Shown: piece after piece, positions 6,320 to 13,765 of the stretch
How the letters are laid out: each line of letters starts with the position of its first letter
Numbering within the stretch: position 1 is the first letter of the stretch
Assembly: GCA_964557715.1 (NCBI GenBank)
Contig: CAZLAP010000009.1
Coordinates: 1-14,968 of the forward strand
Source of the DNA: CAZLAP01 sp964557715
GTDB taxonomy: Bacteria; Patescibacteriota; Minisyncoccia; Minisyncoccales; RBG-13-42-11
Length of the DNA: 14,968 nucleotides
Direction: 5' to 3'
Made by a program: the position numbers and the translations under genes
Notes under the pieces: model-generated
Told to the model about the DNA's origin: nothing
The model's input: only the letters and a program-made list of their open reading frames with translations
The model's database searches: none

Positions 6320-7288
6320 TTATCTTATCAAAATTTCAATTGCAATAAAGATAATATAGATTAAAAGCAATAAAATTCCCTCTTTTGTAGATATATGATT
6401 TCTGGTTTTGGCAAAAAACAAAAAAAGCAAAGCGCAAAAAATCAAAAAGATTCTAGCCATAACAAGAGAAGGATTTTCTCCAATATTTATATGAATCGGG
6501 CAAATTAAGGCAATTGTCCCTAAAACCAAAGTGGAGGAAATAGCCACAGATCCCATTAACCCGCCGATAATCATCCAAGACTGTCCCCTTTTAGCCAACA
6601 TAAAAGAGAAATAGGTTTCAGGCAATCCTACGCCAAGAGCAACAATCAAAAGCCCGACAACCGGAAGCGATAAAGCAATAATATCGGAAAAAGCCAATGA
6701 AGCTCTGATAATCCCTTCTGCGCCCAGTATTATCAAAAAAAATCCGGCGAGTAATGTTCCAATATCTTTTAAGAAACAGGAAAAGTTGTTTTTTGTCTTG
6801 TGTTCTTCTTCTATATCATACACTTTGGTAAATCTTTCTTTTTTGGAAAAAAGCCAAAAAATAAAGAAAAGAAAGAATAAAAGAAGAATAGCGCCGTCTA
6901 TCCGCGACAAAGCGCCGTCTAAAACCAAAAAGAGGGGCAAAAGAGCAACCACGGCTGCAAAAGTACAACCTGCCCGCACAGTTTTACTGTCAACCTCTAT
7001 GCCGTTTTTTAAAATAATGGCGCAAATTGCAACCGTAAAACTGAAAAGAAGTATATTCTGACCGAGAATATTGCCAAAAGAAAGCTCGGGAATTTTATGC
7101 CAAGCAGAGCTTATTCCGATAAAAAATTCCGGAGCCACTGCTCCGAAAGAAACCGTAAAAAAAGCAACCACAAATTCTTTCCAGCCTAAAAATCTGGCCA
7201 CGCGGTCAAGGCAATCAATTATTTTCTTTGCCGCCAATACCAAGATAAAACAAGAAGCTATAAAAATTGAAATATAAAGCAAAGGCAT
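6320..7288 (-). CDS. Divergent CaCA-type sodium/calcium exchanger family protein
   Basis: This 322-residue protein with about ten membrane segments is built from two inverted halves, each with an alpha-repeat of the cation/calcium antiporter superfamily. Repeat 1 runs from about 48 (FGAVAPEFFIGISSAW) to GNILGQN at 72-78. Repeat 2 runs from about 218 (LGVGLPETYFSF) to GGLMGSV at 242-248. The essential acidic residues are present (Glu-54 and Glu-224). However, the usual Thr-Ser before the PE motif is Ala-Val in repeat 1 and Val-Gly in repeat 2, and GNxxGSN becomes GNxxGQN and GGxxGSV. A basic cytoplasmic loop at about 148-168 separates the halves. It sits downstream of a P-type ATPase and a permease in one operon. 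The fold is well supported; the transported ion is not. Confidence 0.82.
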   Translation of the reverse strand: MPLLYISIFIASCFILVLAAKKIIDCLDRVARFLGWKEFVVAFFTVSFGAVAPEFFIGISSAWHKIPELSFGNILGQNILLFSFTVAICAIILKNGIEVDSKTVRAGCTFAAVVALLPLFLVLDGALSRIDGAILLLFFLFFIFWLFSKKERFTKVYDIEEEHKTKNNFSCFLKDIGTLLAGFFLIILGAEGIIRASLAFSDIIALSLPVVGLLIVALGVGLPETYFSFMLAKRGQSWMIIGGLMGSVAISSTLVLGTIALICPIHINIGENPSLVMARIFLIFCALLFLFFAKTRNHISTKEGILLLLIYIIFIAIEILIR

Positions 7289-7300
7289 TTCTATTTCTTT

Positions 7301-8398
7301 TTACGAAAAATAAACAATTGAATAGATTATGCCACCCAAAAGCAATAAAATCAAAGGGTAAACGAAAATCTTTCTCCGAGGATGAACTTTTTTATACATT
7401 AAAAGAATCAAAATTCCCTCTACTGCCAGCATCATTCCCCCCACGATTCCGATAACAGCGATAAAACTTTTTAAACCGGCAAAGTACAAAAGCAAAGGCA
7501 GAAAACAAGTGACGGCCCAGGCTAAATTTTTTTTCAATTTAAAATCATACCAAAAAACTTTTTTTAATGTCAGTCCTAAAGTGATAAAAGAAGTAAAAGT
7601 GGTTACCAGTCCGAAAAGTAAAGCCAGGGAAACTATGCCGTCGCCCAAAATCATTCTTAAACCGGTTAAGGCTGATTCAGTTGTTTGGGGTCCGGTAATG
7701 CCTAAAATTAAATAAATGAAGAAAAGATAGATGGCAATCGAAATCAGAATGGCAATGGGAATAATTTTCAAAATCAACTTTTTTTTCTCGCCCAGCATTT
7801 CTTCCACTTCCGGAATCAAAGTTGCACCCCAAAGGGAAAAAAGAATAACGCCGTACGGCAGAAAAAACAAAGACCAATCGGGAACGGAAAAAAGATTGTT
7901 GTTTTCTATAAACGGTTCTCCTTTAAAAAATATGGCAAACAGAATCAAAAGGAACAGAACCAATCCCCAGAACTCCACTTTGGCAATGGCTTTTATCCCG
8001 TGAAAAATCAAGGCAGAAGCAATTACAAAATAAAGAAGAGTATAGATAAAAACACTGCCGCCTAAAATCGGAGAAGCCAATTCAGCTAAAAACTCTCCTC
8101 CTAAAATCAAATAAGCCAGAAGCGCGCCGAAAAGACTGAAGACAGTTGAAACATAAGCCATAGTCTGGCCTTTTTTGCCAAGATAAATTTTGGCAAAACC
8201 AGGCAATCTTTTGAAATCCGGCGTTTTCAAGGCCAGTTCGCCGAAAAAATAATGAATCAAGATGGCCAAAGCGCCCAAAACCAGAAAATAGCCGAAAACA
8301 ACCCAAAAGCCAAGCTTAAGCGTAATGTAAGGCAGGGCGAAAAGCCCTGCTCCGATAATGGTTCCTGAAAGAGTTGCCAAAGCGTAGATTATTTTCAT
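7301..8398 (-). CDS. Amino acid permease of the APC superfamily (aromatic amino acid/HAAAP-like)
   Basis: This 365-residue, highly hydrophobic protein has about ten to eleven membrane segments. It opens with LSGTIIGAGLFALPY (about 10-24), the unwound TM1 glycine motif typical of APC-fold amino-acid carriers, and continues with LGFWVVFGYFLVLG. The overall pattern and length (most such carriers are 380-420) resemble the tryptophan/tyrosine permease branch and related SLC38-like proteins, so uptake of amino acids driven by protons or sodium is likely. The exact substrate cannot be deduced. Its ATG lies 1 nt after the ATPase stop codon, so translation is probably coupled; 12 nt separate its stop from the antiporter gene. 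Confidence 0.82.
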   Translation of the reverse strand: MKIIYALATLSGTIIGAGLFALPYITLKLGFWVVFGYFLVLGALAILIHYFFGELALKTPDFKRLPGFAKIYLGKKGQTMAYVSTVFSLFGALLAYLILGGEFLAELASPILGGSVFIYTLLYFVIASALIFHGIKAIAKVEFWGLVLFLLILFAIFFKGEPFIENNNLFSVPDWSLFFLPYGVILFSLWGATLIPEVEEMLGEKKKLILKIIPIAILISIAIYLFFIYLILGITGPQTTESALTGLRMILGDGIVSLALLFGLVTTFTSFITLGLTLKKVFWYDFKLKKNLAWAVTCFLPLLLYFAGLKSFIAVIGIVGGMMLAVEGILILLMYKKVHPRRKIFVYPLILLLLGGIIYSIVYFS

Positions 8399-8399
8399 A

Positions 8400-11075
8400 T
8401 TAACTCAATCTTTTTGTTTTAATATAATACCATTTAGCAGCTTCAATCAAAATTATATTAATCAGACCGAAAAAAACCAATATCAGCCATTCAAAAAAAC
8501 CAAGCGCAGTTGTTTTTAAAAGAAGTTGAAATAAAGGCAAATAAATGGCTGCCAATAACAGTAAAAATCCTCCAAAAGCGGCAAAATTGAGATAAGAATT
8601 AGAAAAAGGATTGTATTGCCAGATGTTTTGCTTTAAATTCCTGAAAGAAAATATAAAAAAGAATGAATCAATAGCTAAAGCTACGAATATTATTGTCCGA
8701 ATTTGGTCTATTTTAGCCATTCCGTAATCTGGACTTTTTAAGAACCAAAGGAAAATGGCAAAAAGCAGGAAATTGGTTAAAAAGCCGATAAAGAAAATTA
8801 AAAATCTCATTTGTTTCGTCAAAAGAGGAGAATTCAAAGGCTCTGGTTTTCTCTTCATAACTCCCCTTTCTTTTGGCTCAAAAGCCAAGGCCAATGAAGG
8901 CGGCGTGCTTTCAACCAAGTTTTTCCATAGAATCTGACCGGCCAGAACAGGCAAAGGCAAATGAAAAACAACTGATAAACCGATTATTATTACTTCAGTA
9001 AAGCCGCCGGTTAATAAATAAGTTATGATTTTTCTGACATTGTCAATAATTCTTCTGCCTTCTTCCACGGCAACAATAATAATTTCAAAATCGTCTGTTA
9101 AAAGAGTAAGATCGGAAGCTTCCTTAGCCACTTCGGTGCCTGAACCCAAAGCCACTCCGATATTGGCCTTTTTGAGCGCTGGAGCGTCGTTCACCCCGTC
9201 GCCCGTCATAGCCACCACTTCTCCTCTTTCCTGCCAAACCTGGACAATTCTCAGTTTCTGCTCCGGAGTAACCCTAGCATAAATTTCAATATCTTTAAAT
9301 ATTTTTTCGAAATCTTCGTCGGAAAGCTCTTTCAGATCTTTGCCCTCCAAAATGTTTTTTTTGTTGATTTTAAAGCCGATTCTTTCAGCTATTGTTTTGG
9401 CAGTCAATTTATGGTCGCCGGTAACGATAATCGGCTTCATACCGGCCAAACGGCAGTTTTCTATGGCTTCCGCAGCTCTTTTTCTCACAGGGTCATGCAA
9501 GGCAATAAGCCCGACAAAAACCATATTTTGTAAATCCCGGTCGGAAATTTCTTTTTTCACCTTAGTTTTTCTATAAGCCACGGCCACTACTCTGAATCCC
9601 TGCGAAGTTAAATCAGTATATTTTTCCCGGATTTTTTCAATTTTGTTAAAATCAACCTTTTCTTGTTTGCCTTCAAGTTCCAAAAATTTTGATTTGTCCA
9701 AAATTATTTCCGGAGCGCCCATTAAATAAATAACCTTTTCTTTTTTGTTTGGCGACAGATGCAAAGCGGCTGAATATTTGTAAGCGGAATCAAAAGGGAT
9801 TTCGTCAATCTTCGGCTCTTTTTCTTCCAATTCTTTTTTATTAAAGCCGGCTTGAATAGCTGCCACTAATAAAGCCTTGTCGGTAGGCCTGCCTCTGACG
9901 ATCCATTTTTCCATCGGCTGGTCCAAATTTTCAATAAAAGACTCGCTGCACAAACTGACGATTTTAAAAACTAAAGAATGGTCTTCGTTCCTCCGGTTTT
10001 CTTTTTGATAAAATATTTGAGGGAGAGTGTGAATTTCAGCAACTTCCATTTTTGCTTCGGTCAAGGTACCCGTCTTATCGGTGGCAATAATGGAAGTGCT
10101 GCCAAGCGTTTCAGCAGCTATCAGTTTTCTGACCAATCCTTTTCTTTTTAAAATTTCTCTCATTCCAAAAGTAAATACCAAAGTTACGGCTACCGGCAAT
10201 CCTTCCGGAATAGCTGCTACAGCCACTGCCACGACTGTGGTAAACATCAAAACGAATTCCTGCCCTCTGGCTATGCCTAAAACAAAAATAATAAAACAAA
10301 GAAAAAGAATAATACCGCCGACTATTTTGGCGAACCTGGCCAGTTTTTTCTGATAAGGAGTTTTTTCTTCTTCCACTTCTCTCAACATTTCAGCTATTTT
10401 ACCTATCTCGGTTTTTAAACCGATGGCCGTTACTATTGCCTTGCCTTTGCCCCCTTCAACCGCTGTTCCCATAAAAACCATATTATCTCTGTCTGATAAC
10501 GAAGTTTTTTCTTCAAGAATATCTGTTTTTTTATTTGCCAAAAGCCACTCTCCTGTCAAAGCTGACTCGTTTACCTTTAATTCATGGCATTCAATGATTC
10601 TGGCATCAGCCGGAACATTGCTGCCGGCATTTAAGATAATAATGTCACCGGGAACAATCTCCTGAAAATCAATTATCTTGAGATTTCCGTCTCTTAAAAC
10701 TTCTGCCGGATGAGTTATCGCTTTTTTTAATTCCTGAAGCGTTTTGGCTGTTTTATTTTCCTGCCAAAAGCCGACTATCGCGTTTAAAAAGACGGCGGCA
10801 AAAATAATAATGCTGTCAGTGTAATCCCTTAGAAGTAAAGTGATAATTCCGGCAATTATTAGAACATAAATCAAAGGGCTTTTGAATTGCTCAAAAAAAA
10901 TCTTAACCGCAGATAGCGGTTTTTCTTCAGGCAATCTATTCAAGCCGAATTTTTTCTGTCTTTCTTTTACTTCGTTTTCTGAAAGTCCTTTTTTAGAGTC
11001 GGAAAACAATCTTTTTACTGCTTCTTCTTGAGAAATATTATGCCAATTAATATGAGATAAATCTTTTTGAATCAT
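8400..11075 (-). CDS. P2-type cation-transporting ATPase (calcium ATPase-like)
   Basis: This 891-residue P-type ATPase is of the SERCA/PMCA general class. An N-terminal cation ATPase domain begins at WHNISQEEAVKRLF. The actuator motif TGE is at 174-176, PEGLP of M4 at 290-294, the phosphorylated Asp-333 in DKTGTLT, TGDHKLTA at 552-559 and the hinge TGDGVNDAPAL at 624-634. A six-helix C-terminal bundle follows, and the length is standard. Ion-site positions equivalent to SERCA Glu309 and Glu771 are kept (Glu-291, Glu-694). Asn768 corresponds to Gly-691, and the M6 pair Thr799-Asp800 is Glu-722/Ser-723 (WKNLVESTPPS), so specificity may not be calcium. The nucleotide-binding KGAPE is MGAPE (Met-452). 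The ATG lies 17 nt downstream of tRNA-Glu and lacks a Shine-Dalgarno. It heads the transporter operon. Confidence 0.93.
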   Translation of the reverse strand: MIQKDLSHINWHNISQEEAVKRLFSDSKKGLSENEVKERQKKFGLNRLPEEKPLSAVKIFFEQFKSPLIYVLIIAGIITLLLRDYTDSIIIFAAVFLNAIVGFWQENKTAKTLQELKKAITHPAEVLRDGNLKIIDFQEIVPGDIIILNAGSNVPADARIIECHELKVNESALTGEWLLANKKTDILEEKTSLSDRDNMVFMGTAVEGGKGKAIVTAIGLKTEIGKIAEMLREVEEEKTPYQKKLARFAKIVGGIILFLCFIIFVLGIARGQEFVLMFTTVVAVAVAAIPEGLPVAVTLVFTFGMREILKRKGLVRKLIAAETLGSTSIIATDKTGTLTEAKMEVAEIHTLPQIFYQKENRRNEDHSLVFKIVSLCSESFIENLDQPMEKWIVRGRPTDKALLVAAIQAGFNKKELEEKEPKIDEIPFDSAYKYSAALHLSPNKKEKVIYLMGAPEIILDKSKFLELEGKQEKVDFNKIEKIREKYTDLTSQGFRVVAVAYRKTKVKKEISDRDLQNMVFVGLIALHDPVRKRAAEAIENCRLAGMKPIIVTGDHKLTAKTIAERIGFKINKKNILEGKDLKELSDEDFEKIFKDIEIYARVTPEQKLRIVQVWQERGEVVAMTGDGVNDAPALKKANIGVALGSGTEVAKEASDLTLLTDDFEIIIVAVEEGRRIIDNVRKIITYLLTGGFTEVIIIGLSVVFHLPLPVLAGQILWKNLVESTPPSLALAFEPKERGVMKRKPEPLNSPLLTKQMRFLIFFIGFLTNFLLFAIFLWFLKSPDYGMAKIDQIRTIIFVALAIDSFFFIFSFRNLKQNIWQYNPFSNSYLNFAAFGGFLLLLAAIYLPLFQLLLKTTALGFFEWLILVFFGLINIILIEAAKWYYIKTKRLS

Positions 11076-11092
11076 TTTATTGTTTTGCCCGG

Positions 11093-11167
11093 CGCCCTCA
11101 ACCAGATTTGAACTGGTGTTACAAGGATGAGAACCTTGCGTCCTAAGCCAAACTAGACGATGAGGGC
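11093..11167 (-). tRNA. tRNA-Glu (anticodon CTC)
   Basis: The minus strand folds as a full cloverleaf of 75 nt including the discriminator. The acceptor stem GCCCTCA pairs with TGAGGGC; the D-arm starts GTCT; the anticodon stem CAAGG/CCTTG encloses the loop TTCTCAT, giving anticodon CTC; the variable region is TAAC; and the T-arm is ACCAG-TTCAAAT-CTGGT. The layout matches bacterial tRNA-Glu closely. The discriminator is G, and the following bases are CCG, so CCA is not encoded and must be added. The P-type ATPase gene begins 17 nt downstream. Confidence 0.95.
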
Positions 11168-11179
11168 ATATTATTAAAA

Positions 11180-11206
11180 ATTATCATAAAATTTGCATTT
11201 TGTCTA
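11180..11206 (-). promoter_or_regulatory. Possible promoter for tRNA-Glu (and the ATPase operon)
   Basis: On the minus strand, TAGACA (11206-11201) precedes GATAAT (11185-11180) with a 15-bp spacer. The -10 ends 12 nt before the tRNA. The hexamers are good, but the spacing is short. The -35 overlaps the T-run of the upstream terminator. Confidence 0.4.
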
Positions 11207-11243
11207 TAAAAAAGCCGTCTTTGATGCTGATTCAAGACGGCTT
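11205..11243 (-). terminator. Rho-independent terminator of the zinc-ribbon gene
   Basis: On the minus strand the 10-bp stem AAGCCGTCTT/AAGACGGCTT (11243-11234 with 11221-11212, 12-nt loop) is followed directly by a T-run (11213-11207). It lies about 30 nt after the stop codon of the 64-residue gene and isolates it from the tRNA-Glu transcript. Confidence 0.9.
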
Positions 11244-11273
11244 AAATTTGTATAAATACTCATTAAACAAAAT

Positions 11274-11468
11274 TTATTTTATTGGAGAAGTTTTTCTGTA
11301 AAACCCCTGTCTTAAGCCTCGTACGCACCCATTACGGCGCCTAATTTTTAATTCAGTTATTGCGCCGCAATAAGAACATTTTACCTCGACATTGATTTTT
11401 TTCCCGTTTCCTCCCTTTTTGCGAGGAATTTCCACTTTTTTCCCGCAGACATTACATTTTCTCGTCAT
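11274..11468 (-). CDS. Small basic four-cysteine zinc-ribbon protein, unrecognised
   Basis: I do not recognise this 64-residue family. Two knuckles, CNVC at 5-8 and CSYC at 31-34, should bind one zinc. They are joined by a Lys/Gly-rich linker (about 11-27), and an Arg/Lys-rich tail follows (KIRRRNGCVRGLRQGFYRK, about 41-59). The strong positive charge suggests RNA or DNA binding, perhaps on the ribosome, but it does not fit L28, L32, L33, S14 or S18 as I know them. It has unusually strong expression signals for this window: TTGACA-17-TAAAAT upstream, a doubled AGAAGGGA purine block just before ATG, and a strong terminator. It is monocistronic between the dcw genes and tRNA-Glu. The cassette makes it a real gene; function is unknown. 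Confidence 0.85.
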   Translation of the reverse strand: MTRKCNVCGKKVEIPRKKGGNGKKINVEVKCSYCGAITELKIRRRNGCVRGLRQGFYRKTSPIK

Positions 11469-11488
11469 TCTTTCCCTTCTCCCTTCTC
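11469..11488 (-). promoter_or_regulatory. Strong Shine-Dalgarno of the zinc-ribbon gene
   Basis: The bases just upstream of the ATG on the minus strand contain the purine block AGAAGGGAGAAGGGA, with two tandem AGAAGGGA-like units and a distance of about 5-6 nt to the start. Most other genes in the window have no such site, so this fixes the start at 11468. Confidence 0.7.
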
Positions 11489-11539
11489 TTTTTTTGTTTT
11501 TCTATTTTTTTAACTTTTTTTAAAGAACTGCTCTAAATT

Positions 11540-11568
11540 ATTTTAGTTTGTTTTTTTAAGAATGTCAA
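11540..11568 (-). promoter_or_regulatory. Near-consensus sigma-70 promoter for the zinc-ribbon gene
   Basis: A perfect TTGACA (-35, 11568-11563) and TAAAAT (-10, 11545-11540, five of six) are separated by exactly 17 bp. Transcription should begin near 11533, giving a leader of about 65 nt. The -35 begins three bases after the stop codon of the Mur-like gene. This is the best promoter in the window. Confidence 0.8.
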
Positions 11569-11570
11569 AT

Positions 11571-12116
11571 TCAGCCTATTTTCATTTCTTTTAAGCTTTC
11601 TGAAATTTCCACCAGATTCAAATCAAAAATTATGCCAAGGCAAACAGCTGACAAAACCGGATAAAGACTGATGCCAAAAGGCAGCCAAAAAGGAACGCTG
11701 CTCCCTTTGTAATTTATTTTAAAATTAATTCCTTGGCCCGATTTAACAATGTCTGAAGCAAAAACATCGTTTTTTTTGCTCATCCCGAATTTTATTTTTT
11801 TAAAGCCAATAAGATTTTCAAACTCATTGTCCAAATTTAAAATAAAATTAACATTACCTGGAAGATTTTTAAATAATCCAATATTGTCAACAGGATCCGT
11901 AAATGTTAAAACCGGCAGTTTTGAATTTTTAAAAAAGAAGGTGAATTTATCAATTTTTTTTTCTTCGGCCTCAAATATAAAAACGTCCTTGCCGATTTTA
12001 AAATGCGGTTTTAAAAGCCGAAGAATTATTTCTTTTACGAATTCTTTTTCCTTGCCCGTAATGACAATGAATCTTGGTTTCTTCAAAAAAAATTTAATTT
12101 TTAAAAAAAATTTCAT
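11571..12116 (-). CDS. Short, degenerate Mur-ligase-like protein (MurE/MurF position)
   Basis: This 181-residue protein shows the sequence pattern of a Mur ligase central domain but no catalytic residues. IVITGKEKEFVKE near 17-29 occupies the P-loop site, yet the glycine/GKT(S/T) motif is lost. LPVLTFTDPVDNIGLFKNLP followed by NFILNLDNE (roughly 68-98) matches the segment that normally holds the conserved His and the carbamylated Lys; both are absent. KIKFGMSKKNDVFASDI (about 107-123) and the closing LPFGISLYPVLSAVCLG then IFDLNLVEISESL match the end of that domain. The N-terminal substrate domain, about 50 central residues and the whole C-terminal domain are missing (MurF is about 450 residues). 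It follows ftsI by 8 nt, exactly where murE/murF stand in dcw clusters. It may be a decaying gene or a repurposed non-catalytic fold. The assignment is by pattern and is moderate. Confidence 0.6.
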   Translation of the reverse strand: MKFFLKIKFFLKKPRFIVITGKEKEFVKEIILRLLKPHFKIGKDVFIFEAEEKKIDKFTFFFKNSKLPVLTFTDPVDNIGLFKNLPGNVNFILNLDNEFENLIGFKKIKFGMSKKNDVFASDIVKSGQGINFKINYKGSSVPFWLPFGISLYPVLSAVCLGIIFDLNLVEISESLKEMKIG

Positions 12117-12124
12117 ATATTTTT

Positions 12125-13738
12125 TTATTCGCGGTCAGGCAATATTTGATAGTAGTCAAGAAGGTATTTTGCTAAATTTTGAAAAATGGGAACTGCTGAA
12201 TATTCAGCAGTTTTGGTTTTAGGATTGTTCAGTTTCACCAGAACCACGAATTTAGGATTAAAAGCCGGCAAAAAACCGACAAAACTCTGCCAAGTTTTAT
12301 CAGAATAGCCTTTTTTATCCTTCTCTAAGGCGGCAAAAGACATTTGCGAAGTGCCGGTTTTGCCGGCAACATAATAACCCGGAATTCCGGCTGATTTGGC
12401 AAAACCGTTTTCAACCACGCTAACCATCATTGTGGTTAATTGGGCAGCTGTTCTGGAAGAAATTATTGAATCTTGCTCTATTTTTGGCTCTGTTTCAAAG
12501 ATTTTTTCTCCGTCAATAATTTTTTCAACCAAATAAGGCCTAATCAGATTGCCGCCGTTGGCAATTGCGGCAAAAGCCCTGATCAATTGAATCGGCGTTA
12601 TCTCTATCCCCTGGCCGAAACTTGCTGTAACGAAATTTATTTCATAACCTTTCTTAAGCTCTTTATTCTCGGAATAAATTTCTTGGAAATCAATCCCGGT
12701 CGGCCTGAAAAAGCCGAATTTATCCAGATAATTCAAAAAAGAATTATTGCCAATTTGCTCTTCGGCGAAAACAGCTCCCGTATTGATTGATTTTTCCAGG
12801 ACCTGAGTCATAGTCTGCTCTCCATAAACTCTGTTGTCATAATTAGAGACAGACCAGCCTCCTATAACTATTTTTCCTTTATCAATATAAGTAGTCTGTG
12901 GGGTAATTTTTTGTTCTTGCAAACCGGCTGACATAGTAATCGTTTTAAAAACCGAACCAGGTTCAAAAATTTTTTGCGTTGCACCGTTTTTGAAAACACT
13001 GAAATCGGAAACTGCAAAATATTGGTTAGGATTGAAATCGGGAAAATTAGCCAAGGCCAACACCTTTCCGGAATAAGGATCCATAACTATAATCTCTCCG
13101 CCCTCTATGTCCAAGCTTTCTTTTGCTTCTTCAAGAAGTTTTTCAGCCCTGAATTGAACTGGATAATCAACAGTTAAAAAAATATCGCTGCCTTTTTTAT
13201 TTTTTTTCCCTCGTAAAGTTTCATTATGATAGCCTTCTATGCCGTATTGCCCTTGATAATCGGCGTCTAAAAAACCGATTAACCCTGAAGCAATATTATC
13301 TTGAGGATAATACCTGCCTGCTTCTTTTCCCAGATAAATTCCGGCAAAATTTAATTCTCCTATTTTTTGGATTTCCTCTTCGGTTATTCTTTTTTTAATC
13401 GGTTCGTATAAATTATTCTTTTTCAGTTTTTCCAAAATAAAATTTTTGTCCAGAAAAAGAATTTCGGATAATTCCGAAGCTGCGGCCTCTTTTTCCTTAA
13501 CCTCCACCGAGGAAGCAAAAACAAGAGGCCAATCTATGTTTATTGCCAACGGCTCGCCGTTTTTAAAAAATACTTCTCCTCTTTCTCCGATAATCTGATT
13601 TTCCGTACTGTATAATCCCTGAGCCAAAGCTTGATAAAATTCGCCCTTAAGGATTTGAATACAAAAAAGCCGTCCAACAAGGACACTCCAAAAAAGAATA
13701 AAAAACAGCAAAATTAAGTTAATTCTCCAACGAGCCAT
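12125..13738 (-). CDS. ftsI: Septal penicillin-binding protein (class B PBP, FtsI/PBP3-like)
   Basis: This is the transpeptidase that cross-links septal peptidoglycan; it is anchored in the inner membrane with its catalytic domain outside. The 537-residue protein has one membrane helix at about 6-28, then the PBP dimerisation domain beginning GERGEVFFKNGEPLA (51-65). The transpeptidase domain holds Ser-262 and Lys-265 in the SxxK motif (EPGSVFK), SIN at 317-319 and KTG at 460-462 (AGKTGTSQ). All three catalytic motifs are intact and the length is normal; there is no C-terminal PASTA region. It sits 27 nt after the ftsL-like gene and 8 nt before the Mur-like gene, in dcw order. FtsI is preferred over SpoVD or elongation PBP2 because of the context. 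Confidence 0.93.
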   Translation of the reverse strand: MARWRINLILLFFILFWSVLVGRLFCIQILKGEFYQALAQGLYSTENQIIGERGEVFFKNGEPLAINIDWPLVFASSVEVKEKEAAASELSEILFLDKNFILEKLKKNNLYEPIKKRITEEEIQKIGELNFAGIYLGKEAGRYYPQDNIASGLIGFLDADYQGQYGIEGYHNETLRGKKNKKGSDIFLTVDYPVQFRAEKLLEEAKESLDIEGGEIIVMDPYSGKVLALANFPDFNPNQYFAVSDFSVFKNGATQKIFEPGSVFKTITMSAGLQEQKITPQTTYIDKGKIVIGGWSVSNYDNRVYGEQTMTQVLEKSINTGAVFAEEQIGNNSFLNYLDKFGFFRPTGIDFQEIYSENKELKKGYEINFVTASFGQGIEITPIQLIRAFAAIANGGNLIRPYLVEKIIDGEKIFETEPKIEQDSIISSRTAAQLTTMMVSVVENGFAKSAGIPGYYVAGKTGTSQMSFAALEKDKKGYSDKTWQSFVGFLPAFNPKFVVLVKLNNPKTKTAEYSAVPIFQNLAKYLLDYYQILPDRE

Positions 13739-13765
13739 ATTTTTAACTATATAAATAATGACAGC

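Noticed and set aside
11274..11468. The zinc-ribbon gene as ribosomal protein L28 or S14
   Set aside because: The two CxxC knuckles are suggestive, but the L28 GNxVSHS-like segment and the S14 C-terminal pattern are absent.
11749..12222. A 157-residue plus-strand open frame
   Set aside because: It is antisense to the Mur-like gene and the end of ftsI, low in complexity, with no ribosome site or family pattern.
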